A model generated the notes under the pieces. It was not told where the DNA came from. It did no database searches and saw nothing but the letters and a program-made list of their open reading frames with translations. From Beijerinckiaceae bacterium (GTDB lineage Bacteria; Pseudomonadota; Alphaproteobacteria; Rhizobiales; Beijerinckiaceae), in the NCBI GenBank assembly GCA_027531565.1, contig JAPZSB010000007.1, positions 682,001-746,000 of the forward strand: DNA of 64,000 nucleotides, written 5' to 3'. This document shows positions 26,625 to 35,857 of this stretch, piece by piece (positions within the stretch are counted from its first letter, which is position 1; each line of letters starts with the position of its first letter). The position numbers and the translations under genes are program-made.

Positions 26625-27629
26625 ATGCTGTTCCTGGGCGAGGCGGATATCGAGGCGCTGATTACCCTGCCCGATGCGATGGCCTGTGCTGCGCTGGCCT
26701 TCCGCCTCCATGCCACAGGCGAAGCCGCCGCACCGGTGCGCGGCGATCTCCGGCACGGCACCCCGAAGGCGGGGTGCCTGATGCTTGGCGGCGCGCGCGG
26801 GGCGGAGGCGCTCACGATCAAGAGCAATGTCCACGCCTATCCCGACGGACCGGAGGCCCCGCGCCTCTGGGGCAGCCTGCTGACCTTGTGGGACTGGCGG
26901 CGGGCGGAACCGATGGCGTTGATGGCGGCGCGGGCCTTCAACGACCATCGCACAGCGGCGGGGTTTGCCGTCGGCGCGGACAGGCTCGCCGCGCCGGATG
27001 CCGGAATCCTTGCCCTGTTCGGCGCCGGCAAGAGCGCGCCTCTGACCCTGCGTTACCTCAAGGCCGTGCGGCCTTCGATCCGCGAGATCCGGCTGGCCGG
27101 GCGCTCGCCGGAACGTGTCGAGGCGCTGGCCCGGCAGGCGGCGCTCTGGCCTGATCTCGCCGATACCCGGATTGTCTGCGCGGACTCGCCGGAGGCGACC
27201 GTCGCCGGTGCGGATCTCATTGCCACGGTCACGACCTCGGACCAGCCGGTCTTTCCCGGCGCGGCGGTCAAGCCGGGCGCCTGCATCGTGCTGGGCGGGG
27301 CCAATCGCCCGGAGGCCCGCGAGGCCGATGACGCGCTGATGCGGCGCGCCGATCTCTATGTCGATGCGCGGCAGGGCGCGACGGAAAAGGCCGGCGATCT
27401 CCGGCTCGCCCTCGCCAGCGGGGCGCTCGTTCCGGAGCGGATCCGGGCCGAGATCGGCGCCGTGCCGGCGGGCGGGCTGCCGCTCTCGGCCGCGAGCGAT
27501 GTCCGCGTGTTCAAGTCGATGGGCCTCGCCATTCAGGATGTGGTTCTGGCCGAGCATCTGGCCGCCCGGGCCAAGGCGGAAGGGCGCGGCCTGCGGCTCG
27601 ACCTTGGAGCCGGAGGAACCCGGCCATGA
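26625..27629 (+). CDS. Ornithine cyclodeaminase/mu-crystallin family protein
   Basis: 334-residue NAD(P)-binding protein starting MLFLGEADIEALITLPDAM. The Rossmann motif LFGAGKSAPLTL lies near residue 130 and the family C-terminal hallmark VFKSMGLAIQDVV near residue 300; the conserved Lys region (TIKSNVHAY) is also present. Members act as cyclodeaminases or, more often, as imine reductases (ketimine, pyrroline). In this operon a cyclic imine or dehydroamino intermediate is plausible. Spaced 4 bases from the previous gene and overlapping the next start (ATGA). Confidence 0.9.
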   Translation: MLFLGEADIEALITLPDAMACAALAFRLHATGEAAAPVRGDLRHGTPKAGCLMLGGARGAEALTIKSNVHAYPDGPEAPRLWGSLLTLWDWRRAEPMALMAARAFNDHRTAAGFAVGADRLAAPDAGILALFGAGKSAPLTLRYLKAVRPSIREIRLAGRSPERVEALARQAALWPDLADTRIVCADSPEATVAGADLIATVTTSDQPVFPGAAVKPGACIVLGGANRPEAREADDALMRRADLYVDARQGATEKAGDLRLALASGALVPERIRAEIGAVPAGGLPLSAASDVRVFKSMGLAIQDVVLAEHLAARAKAEGRGLRLDLGAGGTRP

Positions 27630-29080
27630 TGAACGGCGGGACCGTGCTGATCCGGCAGGCGATGATCCTGACCCTCGATGCGGAGGAGAGAATCCTCGAC
27701 AGCGGCGACATCCTGATCCGCGACGGGGTGATCGAGGCGGTCGGGTTGGTTCCTGCCGAGGCCGCCGGGGCAGCGCATCGGGTGATCGAGGCGCGCGGCC
27801 TGCTGGCTGTCCCCGGGCTGGTCAACGCGCATATGCATTCACAATCCGGCACGATGGCCGGGTTCGGAGACCGTCTCAGCCACCCCGCCTTCATGTGGCT
27901 GACGCAGGCCCATACGTCGCGCCGGACACCGGACGAGATCCGTCTCGCCGTTCTGCTCTGCGCTGCGCAGATGCTGCAGAGCGGCACCACGGCGGCGATC
28001 GACCATTTCCCCGGCCAGCGCTTCACCGTGGCGGATATGGATGCGGTGCTTGCGGCCTGGGCGGAAACCGGGATGCGGGCGACACTCGGCATGCGGTTCT
28101 TCGACGGGGAATTCGGCGATATCGTGCCGGCCGGCGCCGGGCTGCCGCCCGAACTGGCCGCGGCTGCCGCTTCGGTCGACATCCTCAGGCCGCATCCCCT
28201 CGAGGCGTTACGCGAGGAGATGCCGGAGATCATCACGCGCTGGCATGGCCATGCCGGCCGGATCGGCGTCTTTCCCGCGCCCTCCAACCCGGATCGCTGC
28301 AGCGACGGGGCGCTGGTCTTCTGTGCCGAACTCGCCGAGCAGCACGATCTCGGCATCCATACCCACCTGCTCGAAACGCGGGCGCAGGCGGCGATTGCCG
28401 CGAAGCGCTATGGCACCACCACCGTCGAACATCTCGACCGGCTTGGCGTGCTGTCCGGCCGCTGGTCCTGCGCACATTGCAACTGGCTGACCGATGCCGA
28501 TATTGCCCGGATGGCCGGGCATGGCGTGGTGGCCGTCCACAATCCGGAGAGCAATGCCCGGATCGGCGCCGGCCGGATGCGGACGCCCGACATGCTGGCG
28601 GCCGGCGTACCGATCGCGCTCGGCACGGATGGCTCCGGCGCCAATGACAACCTGCTCCTGCAGGAGGCGATGCGGGCGGCTGCCCTGCTCCACCGGGCCG
28701 ACCTGCCCGATCGCACGCGCTGGGTCAGCGCGCGGGATGCGTTGCGCATGGCCACGGAAGGCGGCGCGAAGGCGCTCCGGCTCGAAGGCCGGATCGGCCG
28801 GATCGCGCCGGGCTGGAAAGCCGATCTGGCACTGTACCGGCTCGACCGGCCCTGGTGGGTGCCGGTGAATGACCCGGTGGCGCAACTCGTCTTTGCCGAG
28901 ACCGGCGCGGCGGTCTCGCATGTACTGGTCGATGGTCGGGTGCTTGTCGAGGACGGGCGGATCACGACCTTCGATGCCACCGGCGCGATGGGCGAGATCC
29001 GCGACCGGATGGCCGTGATGCGTCGGCGCAATGCCGATCTCTTCGCCGTGGCCGAGGCGATCGCGAGGGCCATCCCGTGA
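27626..29080 (+). CDS. Amidohydrolase, S-adenosylhomocysteine/atrazine-type deaminase-like
   Basis: 484-residue metal hydrolase of the TrzN/MtaD group. HMH in VNAHMHSQSG (about residues 68-70), His in THLLETRAQ, His in SCAHCNWLTD, then NPESNARIGAGRM and Asp in LGTDGSGANDN are the expected active-site elements; the C-terminal composite beta domain (APGWKADLALYRL) follows. It overlaps the OCD-like gene by four bases and is overlapped by the next gene. A dechlorination, deamination or hydrolysis of an N-heterocycle is the family chemistry; substrate unknown. Confidence 0.9.
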   Translation: MMNGGTVLIRQAMILTLDAEERILDSGDILIRDGVIEAVGLVPAEAAGAAHRVIEARGLLAVPGLVNAHMHSQSGTMAGFGDRLSHPAFMWLTQAHTSRRTPDEIRLAVLLCAAQMLQSGTTAAIDHFPGQRFTVADMDAVLAAWAETGMRATLGMRFFDGEFGDIVPAGAGLPPELAAAAASVDILRPHPLEALREEMPEIITRWHGHAGRIGVFPAPSNPDRCSDGALVFCAELAEQHDLGIHTHLLETRAQAAIAAKRYGTTTVEHLDRLGVLSGRWSCAHCNWLTDADIARMAGHGVVAVHNPESNARIGAGRMRTPDMLAAGVPIALGTDGSGANDNLLLQEAMRAAALLHRADLPDRTRWVSARDALRMATEGGAKALRLEGRIGRIAPGWKADLALYRLDRPWWVPVNDPVAQLVFAETGAAVSHVLVDGRVLVEDGRITTFDATGAMGEIRDRMAVMRRRNADLFAVAEAIARAIP

Positions 29081-30450
29081 TGCGCGGTCTTGTCGATCTT
29101 GTCCTCGCCGGCGGTACCCTTGCAACGCCGGAGGGTCTCAAGCCCGGCGCTGTTGCCGTCAAGGACGGGCGGATCGTCGCCCTCGGCAGCGATGCGGCCA
29201 TGCCTCCGGCGCGCGAGGTCGTCGATGTGACGGGGCGCCATGTCATCCCCGGTGCGATCGACGTTCATGTCCATTTCCGCGAGCCGGGCTTCTCCTACAA
29301 GGAGACCTGGACCAGTGCCACACAGGCCGCCGCGATCGGCGGTGTGACCACCGTGTTCGACATGCCGAACACCAATCCGCCGACAGCCGATGCGGGGGCT
29401 GTCCGCGCCAAACTGACCCTCGCCTCGGCGCAGGCTTTCGTCGATTTCGGTGTCTACGGTTATATCGGCGAGAACAATCTCGACCAGCTCGCGCCGATGG
29501 CCGAGGCCGGGTCGGTGGCGTTCAAGCTCTATCTCGGCAGCGACAACCCGCTCGTGCCCTGCCCGAATGACGGCGCGGTGCTCGATGCGCTGGCCATCCT
29601 CGCCGAACTCGGCATCCGCTGCACCGTTCATGCAGAGAACACGCCGATCCTTGGCTGGCGGGGCGCGAAGCTGAAGGCCGAGGGACGGCGTGACCTCGCC
29701 GCCCATCTCGAACAGCATGCCGATATCGCGACGGTGGAGGCGGTATCGCGGATCGCGCTCTTTTCCGAATGGACGGGCTGCCCGATCCATATCGCGCATG
29801 AGAATTGCCGGCACTCCCTGCCGCTGATCGCCGCGGCGAAGAAGCGGGGCGTGGACATCACCGCCGAGACCTGCCCGCATTACCTCTATCTCAGCATGGA
29901 GGATGCGCCCCGGGCCGGCGAACTCGCCTTGCGGGTGAAGCCGCCTGTGCGCGAAGCCGGCCATGCCGGACCGCTCTGGGACGCCTTGCTCAACGGGGTG
30001 ATCGACATGATCTCGACTGACCACGCCCCCCATGCGCCTGCAGAGAAACAGCGCAGCTCGATCTGGGAGGTAGCGCCCGGCTTTCCCGGGGTGGAGACCT
30101 CGATGCGGCTGATGCTGAATGCCGTGAACGAGGGCCGGATGGGCCTGCCGGATTATGTGCGGATGGCCTGCGAGGCGCCGGCGCGTGCCTTCGGCCTGTT
30201 CCCGCGGAAGGGCACGCTCCAGCCCGGGGCCGATGCCGATCTCGTGGTGATCGACATGGATCGGGAAGGCGTGATCCGCGGTGAGGACCTCCATTCCCTC
30301 GGGAATGTGACGCCGTTCGAGGGTTTCCGGACGCGCGGATTGCCGGTCATGACCTTCCTGCGGGGCCGGCTGGTGGCGAAGGACGGGCGGATCGTCGCCA
30401 ATCCGGGCATCGGCCAGCCCGTCCGGCCCCACCGCCTCAGGGGCGGCTGA
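29077..30450 (+). CDS. Dihydroorotase/allantoinase-like cyclic amidohydrolase 2
   Basis: 457-residue paralogue of the enzyme at 20960. It keeps all expected elements: HVHFRE (residues 61-66), carbamylated-Lys candidate in AFKLYLG, VHAEN, IHIAHEN, TCPHY and STDHAPHAP. The starts of the two enzymes share long identical runs (REVVDV, PGAIDVHVHFREPG), showing duplication of a common ancestor. Last gene of the operon; its stop overlaps the convergent DUF1850 gene by 14 bases. It would act on a second ring or a later intermediate than paralogue 1. Confidence 0.9.
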   Translation: MMRGLVDLVLAGGTLATPEGLKPGAVAVKDGRIVALGSDAAMPPAREVVDVTGRHVIPGAIDVHVHFREPGFSYKETWTSATQAAAIGGVTTVFDMPNTNPPTADAGAVRAKLTLASAQAFVDFGVYGYIGENNLDQLAPMAEAGSVAFKLYLGSDNPLVPCPNDGAVLDALAILAELGIRCTVHAENTPILGWRGAKLKAEGRRDLAAHLEQHADIATVEAVSRIALFSEWTGCPIHIAHENCRHSLPLIAAAKKRGVDITAETCPHYLYLSMEDAPRAGELALRVKPPVREAGHAGPLWDALLNGVIDMISTDHAPHAPAEKQRSSIWEVAPGFPGVETSMRLMLNAVNEGRMGLPDYVRMACEAPARAFGLFPRKGTLQPGADADLVVIDMDREGVIRGEDLHSLGNVTPFEGFRTRGLPVMTFLRGRLVAKDGRIVANPGIGQPVRPHRLRGG

Positions 30451-30808
30451 GCCCGGGGCAAGGCGCGAGATCAACGGGGCCGCCGGCCGCCTTGCCGAGG
30501 CTCCGGCATTGGCCCGCCACACAGAGGCGCCAGCCGGAGCCGGTCGCACCCGAGGCAGCCAGCATCAGGCGGCTTTCGCTCCGTTCGGGTTTCCAGACAT
30601 ACCAGCCATCGACGCGACGCGCCTCCGGAGGCGGCTCCATGCCGGCGCCGGAGCCTTTCACGCGGGCCTGTTCGAGCACGAGGCGCGGGCCATCGATGCG
30701 CCAGGTTTCCTCCCATTCGACCTTCTCGACCGAATGCGTCCAGCCGAGGGTGAAGAGCGGCGCCGCGAGGGCCATCACCTTCCCCGAGACGAGCAGGCAG
30801 GCACCCAC
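30437..30808 (-). CDS. DUF1850 protein of the TAXI-TRAP transporter
   Basis: 123-residue small exported or membrane-anchored protein with an N-terminal hydrophobic segment (residues 3-20). Its middle has the DUF1850 pattern FTLGWTHSVEKVEWEETW and the later LASGATGSGWRLC-type region. DUF1850 proteins are found almost only beside fused TRAP permeases and TAXI receptors. It follows the permease gene by 10 bases. Function unknown, probably a small accessory subunit. Its 3' end overlaps the convergent amidohydrolase by 14 bases. Confidence 0.85.
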   Translation of the reverse strand: MGACLLVSGKVMALAAPLFTLGWTHSVEKVEWEETWRIDGPRLVLEQARVKGSGAGMEPPPEARRVDGWYVWKPERSESRLMLAASGATGSGWRLCVAGQCRSLGKAAGGPVDLAPCPGLSRP

Positions 30809-30818
30809 GCGGCAGCCG

Positions 30819-33116
30819 TCAGGCCGGCACGGCGCGGTTCTGCCGCGCCCGCCAGAGGTGATGGCCGATCACGAGGGCAGCCAGGCCGACACCGAGTTCA
30901 TCGGTTACCGGCAGGGCCACAACGAGCAGGGCGGCCGCAATCACCGCAACGACACGTTCCCAGGCAGCCATGCTCCGCTGGAGGTAGCCGGTAAAGGCCG
31001 CGCCCCAGAGGATGATGGCCAGCGTGGCCTTGAAGACGATCCAGCCCACCGCCACCAGATAGGCGGCCCCCGTCACGCCCTTGACGGGCTGGAGCATCAG
31101 GGCCGGATCGTAAACGGCCATATAGGGGATGATGAACCCGGCAATCGCGATCTTCACCGCCTCGACCCCGATCCGCATCCCGCTTTCCCGGGCGATCGGC
31201 GCGGCAGCAAAGGCAGCCAGCGCGACCGGCGGGGTGAGATCCGCCATGATGCCGAAATAGAAGACGAACATGTGGCTGACGATCAGCGGAACGCCGAGTT
31301 CGAGCAGGATCGGCGCCGCGATCGATGACGTGATGATGTAATTCGGGATGGTCGGGATGCCCATGCCGAGCACAAGGCTGACGATCATGGTCAGGACCAG
31401 CGCGGCGAGGAGGCTTTTCTGCCCGACGGAGACCACCGCCGTGCCGAGAATGGTGCCCACGCCGGTCAGCGTCATGGTGCCGATGACGATGCCGACCACG
31501 GCACAGGCGACACCGACAGGAATAGCCTGGCGGGCGCCGTCAGCCAGCGAATCCCGGCAGATGGCGAGGGCCTCGCGGCCGCCATGGCTGACAAGGTTCC
31601 AGAGGACCAGCGTCACCACGAGGCCGACGATCACCATGATCCCGTACCAGAAGAAGGTCGCGCAGAGCAGGCCGAGCGCAACCCAGAACAGGATGCGGAT
31701 TGTCGGCTGCGTGATGCCGAGCGTGGCCGAGGCGCCGAGGATCAGCAGCACGGTCAGCGCGAGGCCGATCGAGCCGGAGAAAAGCGGCGTGAACCCGGCA
31801 AAGAGCAGGTAAACCAGCACGGCCAGCGGCAGGATGAGATACCATTTCGCCCTGAGGGCCTTGGCCGGGCTCGGCAGTTCATCCCGCGCCATGCCGACGA
31901 GGCCGCGCTTGCCCGCCTCGAGATGAACGGCGAGGAAGGCCGCGAAATAGTAGAGCAGGGCCGGCACGATGGCGGCCTTGACGATCTCGGCATAGGGAAC
32001 ATCGATGGTTTCCGCCATGATGAACGCCACCGCACCCATGACAGGCGGCATGATCTGCCCGCCCATCGAGGCCGTGGCCTCGACGCCGCCGGCAAAGGCC
32101 GCGCGGTAGCCGAAGCGCTTCATCAGCGGAATCGTGAACTGCCCGGTCGAGACGACATTGGCGACGCCGGACCCGGAAATCGTGCCCATCAGCGCGGACG
32201 AGAACACCGCCACCTTGGCCGGGCCGCCGCGCGCCGCGCCGAACAGGCCCATTGCCACATCGGTGAAGAGCTGGATCATGCCGGCGCGTTCGAGGAAGGC
32301 TCCGAACAGGATGAACAGGAAGATGAACGTGGCCGAGACGCCGGTCGGTGTCGAATAGATGCCCTCGGTACCATAGGCCATCTGGTCGATCACCTGTTCG
32401 AGGCTGTAGCCGCGATGATCGAGCGGCGCGGGCAGGTAATTGCCGAACAGGGCATAGGCCAGGAACAGCCCGGAGACGATCGGCAGGGCCGGGCCCATGA
32501 ACCGCCAGGCCAGGACGAAGAGCGCGATGAGGACAATGATCCCGAGCGCGACATCAAGGCCATTCAGCGACCCCGTGCGCAGCAGGAGGTCCGCATAGAA
32601 GAACCATTGATAGAGCGCGACGCCGATGCCGACGAGGATGATCCCGAGGCTGGTGGCCTTCTGCAGCGGCGTCGCCGAGCGATGAACGAGCAGCAGCCCG
32701 CCGGCCACGGTCATCAGGAAGCCGACATGCAGGGCCCGGAGGACCTGGTTGGGGACCGAGCCATCGAACCGTGCCAGAAGCTCGATCACGATGGCGAGCG
32801 GCAGCCATGCCAGCAGACCAGGCAGGGCCGGCTTGCCCTGAACCTTCCCGACAAGGATCCAGCCGAGCCAGCCCAGCATCAGCCCGCGCAGCAGGGCGAT
32901 ATAGGAGACGAGCCCGCCGATGCGCGAATCGAGCGGGAGGTTGAAGGCCGTGGCCAGCTGGAAGACCGAGAAGGCGAACGCCGTCCAGAACAGGAGATGG
33001 CCGGTCAGCCCCGGGCCGAACCCCGCCGGGAGCCCGTGTTCAGGATCGACAACCGGCGCAGGGGCAGGCGGCTGGCCTTCGGAAGCGGCGGAATTCGGGT
33101 TCAGCGCAGTCGACAT
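30819..33116 (-). CDS. TRAP transporter 4TM/12TM fusion permease
   Basis: 765-residue membrane protein fusing the small (DctQ-like) and large (DctM-like) TRAP subunits, typical of TAXI systems. About 16 or more hydrophobic segments are visible. Landmarks include GTEGIYSTPTGVSATFIFLFILFG split by charged ends, the GSGVANVVSTGQFTIP loop (about residue 320) and MGIPTIPNYIITS (about 600). The start MSTALNPNS at 33116 was preferred because of AAGGTGCG upstream and because the extension to 33188 lacks support. Lies between the TAXI receptor and DUF1850. Ion-coupled uptake, probably of an organic acid. Confidence 0.93.
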   Translation of the reverse strand: MSTALNPNSAASEGQPPAPAPVVDPEHGLPAGFGPGLTGHLLFWTAFAFSVFQLATAFNLPLDSRIGGLVSYIALLRGLMLGWLGWILVGKVQGKPALPGLLAWLPLAIVIELLARFDGSVPNQVLRALHVGFLMTVAGGLLLVHRSATPLQKATSLGIILVGIGVALYQWFFYADLLLRTGSLNGLDVALGIIVLIALFVLAWRFMGPALPIVSGLFLAYALFGNYLPAPLDHRGYSLEQVIDQMAYGTEGIYSTPTGVSATFIFLFILFGAFLERAGMIQLFTDVAMGLFGAARGGPAKVAVFSSALMGTISGSGVANVVSTGQFTIPLMKRFGYRAAFAGGVEATASMGGQIMPPVMGAVAFIMAETIDVPYAEIVKAAIVPALLYYFAAFLAVHLEAGKRGLVGMARDELPSPAKALRAKWYLILPLAVLVYLLFAGFTPLFSGSIGLALTVLLILGASATLGITQPTIRILFWVALGLLCATFFWYGIMVIVGLVVTLVLWNLVSHGGREALAICRDSLADGARQAIPVGVACAVVGIVIGTMTLTGVGTILGTAVVSVGQKSLLAALVLTMIVSLVLGMGIPTIPNYIITSSIAAPILLELGVPLIVSHMFVFYFGIMADLTPPVALAAFAAAPIARESGMRIGVEAVKIAIAGFIIPYMAVYDPALMLQPVKGVTGAAYLVAVGWIVFKATLAIILWGAAFTGYLQRSMAAWERVVAVIAAALLVVALPVTDELGVGLAALVIGHHLWRARQNRAVPA

Positions 33117-33211
33117 GAACGCACCTTGATCAGCAGGCGGGGTTGGCCAGAACGACATGACCGGCCGGAACGAAGCCCGGCCGGTCATGCATCAGCGGAA
33201 AGCTGTTGCCC

Positions 33212-34177
33212 TCAATTGGTGGCAGGAAGCTGGATTCCCTTTTCCTTGAAGTATTTCGCCGCACCCGGATGCAGCGGGATGGCCATGCCGCTCACGGCAT
33301 TCTCGAGCTTGATCGCCCGCCCGGCGGCATGGGCGGCAGCGATGGCCGGCAGGTTCTCGAAGATCGACTTGGTCATTTCATAGACCAGCTTCTCCGAAAC
33401 GCCTTCATGCGTGACGAGATAGTTCATCACGGCCGCCGTGCTGACCGGGCTGGCCTGGCCGGTATAGGTGTTGGGCGGGATCGCGCCCTGGATGAACGGC
33501 AGGCCGGCCTTGTCGACGATCGAGGGCGGCACTTCCACCATGACGATCTCGACCGAGGTCGAGAGATCGCGGATCGAGGCCACGCCGAGGCCGGCGGATT
33601 GCAGCGTCGCATCGAGCTGGCGGTTCTTCATCAACTCGACGGATTCGGCGAAAGGCAGGTACTCGATCTTGCCGAGATCCTTGTAGGACAGGCCTGCGGC
33701 GGCGAGGATCGCACGGGCATTCAGCTCGGTGCCGGATTTCGGCGCGCCGACCGAGAGCCGCTTGCCCTTCAGGTCCGCCAGGGTCTTGATGCCGGATTCC
33801 TTGGAGGCAACGATCTGGATGTAGTTCGGATAGATCGCGGCGATGCCGCGCAGCTTCTTCAGCGGCGCCGGGAAACCGGCATCGGCCTCGCCCTTCCAGG
33901 CGGAGATGACCGAATCGCCGAGTGTGAATGCGATCTCGCCCTTGCCCTGCTGCAGCAGGTTGAGGTTCTCGACCGAGGCCTTGGTCGCCTGAACGCTCGG
34001 GCGGGCACCGGCGATCTTCTCGCCGAAGAGTTTCGACATGCCGACGCCCATCGGATAATAGACACCGGAGGTGCCGCCGGTCAGCACGTTGATGAATTCG
34101 GCCCGGGCGATACCCGGTGCCATCATGGCGGCTGCGGCCATGGCCGCGAGGATCGTCTTGCGCATCGGAAATGTCAT
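33212..34177 (-). CDS. TAXI-family TRAP receptor
   Basis: 321-residue periplasmic receptor with a signal peptide (residues 1-26, MRKTILAAMAAAAMMAPGIARA from Met4). The TAXI hallmark NVLTGGTSGVYYPMGVGMSKL is at the mature N-terminus (quoted here as landmark only), and KGKRLSVGAPKSGTEL near residue 120 is also typical. First gene of the three-gene minus-strand TAXI operon. Ligands of known TAXI receptors include glutamate, alpha-ketoglutarate and other acids; here it cannot be assigned. Confidence 0.93.
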   Translation of the reverse strand: MTFPMRKTILAAMAAAAMMAPGIARAEFINVLTGGTSGVYYPMGVGMSKLFGEKIAGARPSVQATKASVENLNLLQQGKGEIAFTLGDSVISAWKGEADAGFPAPLKKLRGIAAIYPNYIQIVASKESGIKTLADLKGKRLSVGAPKSGTELNARAILAAAGLSYKDLGKIEYLPFAESVELMKNRQLDATLQSAGLGVASIRDLSTSVEIVMVEVPPSIVDKAGLPFIQGAIPPNTYTGQASPVSTAAVMNYLVTHEGVSEKLVYEMTKSIFENLPAIAAAHAAGRAIKLENAVSGMAIPLHPGAAKYFKEKGIQLPATN

Positions 34178-34339
34178 GCCGTTTCTCCACCCATCAATCT
34201 TGCGCCATTCTCATACGGTAGCGCATGGTTCCTGAATGCCACAGGCCGAACGCGGTTGCAATGGGGGCTTCTTCGGACCGGAATCGCAAACATTTGTTTT
34301 CGTTGATTATTTTATAGGCTGAATGCCCCGGAAGACCAC

Positions 34340-34915
34340 ATGGATACAACCCGACGCACCCTTCTCAGCCTGATGACCACGGGTTTTTTCGTGCCCGCTG
34401 CCCGGGCGCAGGAGCCTCTGCCGACCCTGCGCAACGCGCGCGGACAGGCGATCCGGTTCGCCGATCCGGCGCCGGTCGGGCGGCATGTCCTGACCGGGCC
34501 CGATGGCCGGACGACGCGGCTCGAACGCTTCCAGGGCACTGTTCTGATTGTGAATTTCTTCGCGACCTGGTGCCCGCCCTGCCGGCAGGAACTGCCCGCC
34601 CTCGACGCGCTGCTGCAGCGCGAGACGGGCCTGCGGGCGGTGGCGATCTCGGTCGACCGGGAGGGGGCGCGTGTTGTCCGGCCCTATCTCGCCGGCCTGG
34701 GCCTGAAACGGTTGCCGGCGTTCATCGATCCGGATTTCAGGGTGGCGCGCCGGACCGACGAAGCGACGCCGCAGGACCCGTTCCGGCTTTTTGGCCTGCC
34801 GTTGAGCTATGTGCTGACGCCGGGCGGGCGGAATTTCGGCTATGTCGCCGGGGCGATGGATTGGGCCGGCCCGGCGGCGCGGGCCCTGCTGGACGAGGCG
34901 GCCGCTGCGGGATGA
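34340..34915 (+). CDS. TlpA/ResA-like exported thioredoxin-fold protein
   Basis: 191 residues. A twin-Arg signal (TTRRTLLSLMTTGFFVPAARAQ) exports the thioredoxin domain. Redox motif WCPPC is near residue 80 in FFATWCPPCRQELP, and the cis-Pro loop near residue 155 is GLPLSYVLTPGG. Such proteins reduce periplasmic disulfides, often for cytochrome c maturation. Monocistronic and divergent from the TAXI receptor, with an AT-rich intergenic region. Its precise partner cannot be told. Confidence 0.9.
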   Translation: MDTTRRTLLSLMTTGFFVPAARAQEPLPTLRNARGQAIRFADPAPVGRHVLTGPDGRTTRLERFQGTVLIVNFFATWCPPCRQELPALDALLQRETGLRAVAISVDREGARVVRPYLAGLGLKRLPAFIDPDFRVARRTDEATPQDPFRLFGLPLSYVLTPGGRNFGYVAGAMDWAGPAARALLDEAAAAG

Positions 34916-34959
34916 ACGGGCATCCGGCCGGTTCATCACCCCCATAACATATTGACAAA

Positions 34960-35712
34960 TCAGTGGATATGGCTGCCGCCATTGATGTCGATCTCCGAGC
35001 CGGTGACATAGCTGGAGAGCGACGAGGCGAGGAACAGTCCGCAGCCGGCCACCTCGTCCGCCGTGCCGATGCGGCCCATCGGGATCGATTTCTTGATCTC
35101 CTCGCGCCGTTCATCGGTGAGCATGCCGCCGGTAATGTCGGTATCGATCATCGAGGGGCAGATGGCGTTGACGCGGATGTTGTCGGGGCCGAGCTCCCGC
35201 GCGCAAGCCTTTGTATATCCAAGGATTGCGCCCTTGGCGGCGGAGTAATGCGAGCCGCCGAACACCCCGCCGCCGCGCTGGGCGGAGACCGAGGACATGT
35301 TCACGATCGATCCTGAACGCTGCGCCCGCATCTGCGGTACGACGGCCTGCGTCATGTGAAGCGTGCCGCGCATGTTGATGTCGAAAACCCGGTCATAGGT
35401 GGCATCGTCGACCTGCATGACCCGCTGCGGCGAGGTAATCCCGGCGTAATTCAGCAGGATATCCAGACGCTTGTAGCGATTGATCACGCGTTCGACGGCC
35501 CGTTCACATTCGCGGCGCTTCGTCACATCGCAGCGGATCGCCATGTGGCCGCGGCCCTTCAGGGTGGCGATGGCCTCCTTCGCGGCGTTCAGATCCAGGT
35601 CAAGGATGGCGACACGGGCGCCGTGTTCGGCAAAAAGCCGCGCCGTGGCAAGGCCGAGGCCGCGCTTCGACGCCCCGCCGGTGATGACCGCGACCTGTCC
35701 CTTGAGCAGCAT
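34960..35712 (-). CDS. SDR-family oxidoreductase
   Basis: 250-residue classical SDR: TGGASKRGLG in place of TGxxxGxG (about residues 11-20), NYAGIT, Ser in MSSVSA and YSAAKG catalytic motif, then SEIDINGGSHIH at the C-terminus. Asp after the second strand (ILDLD) suggests NAD(H). Divergent from the LysR gene at 35858 with a palindromic intergenic region, so probably its target. Similar to 3-oxoacyl-ACP-reductase-like catabolic dehydrogenases; substrate unknown. Confidence 0.9.
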   Translation of the reverse strand: MLLKGQVAVITGGASKRGLGLATARLFAEHGARVAILDLDLNAAKEAIATLKGRGHMAIRCDVTKRRECERAVERVINRYKRLDILLNYAGITSPQRVMQVDDATYDRVFDINMRGTLHMTQAVVPQMRAQRSGSIVNMSSVSAQRGGGVFGGSHYSAAKGAILGYTKACARELGPDNIRVNAICPSMIDTDITGGMLTDERREEIKKSIPMGRIGTADEVAGCGLFLASSLSSYVTGSEIDINGGSHIH

Positions 35713-35785
35713 GAAAACCTCCCGGAATGACCTGTTTTGGTGCGATCTTGCGCAGGAATTTGGACAAAGAAAATCAAATAATATA

Positions 35786-35822
35786 TGTCGATTGACAAAA
35801 TTTTTTTGACGATTTGTCGATG
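35786..35822. promoter_or_regulatory. Candidate LysR operator in the SDR-LysR intergenic region
   Basis: ATTGACAAA (35791-35799) and TTTGTCGAT (35813-35821) are inverted arms matching at 8 of 9 positions with a 13-base spacer, and TGTCGAT is repeated directly at 35786 and 35815. The block is strikingly AT-rich compared with its surroundings and lies 37-73 bases upstream of the LysR start. Confidence 0.5.
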
Positions 35823-35857
35823 CCCAATCCTTGGCCGGTTTCCATCAGGAGTTCCGA

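Noticed and set aside
24002-26827. Open frame of about 941 codons on the minus strand opposite the receptor and amidohydrolase
   Set aside because: Antisense shadow with His/Arg-rich composition; the plus-strand genes carry clear family motifs.
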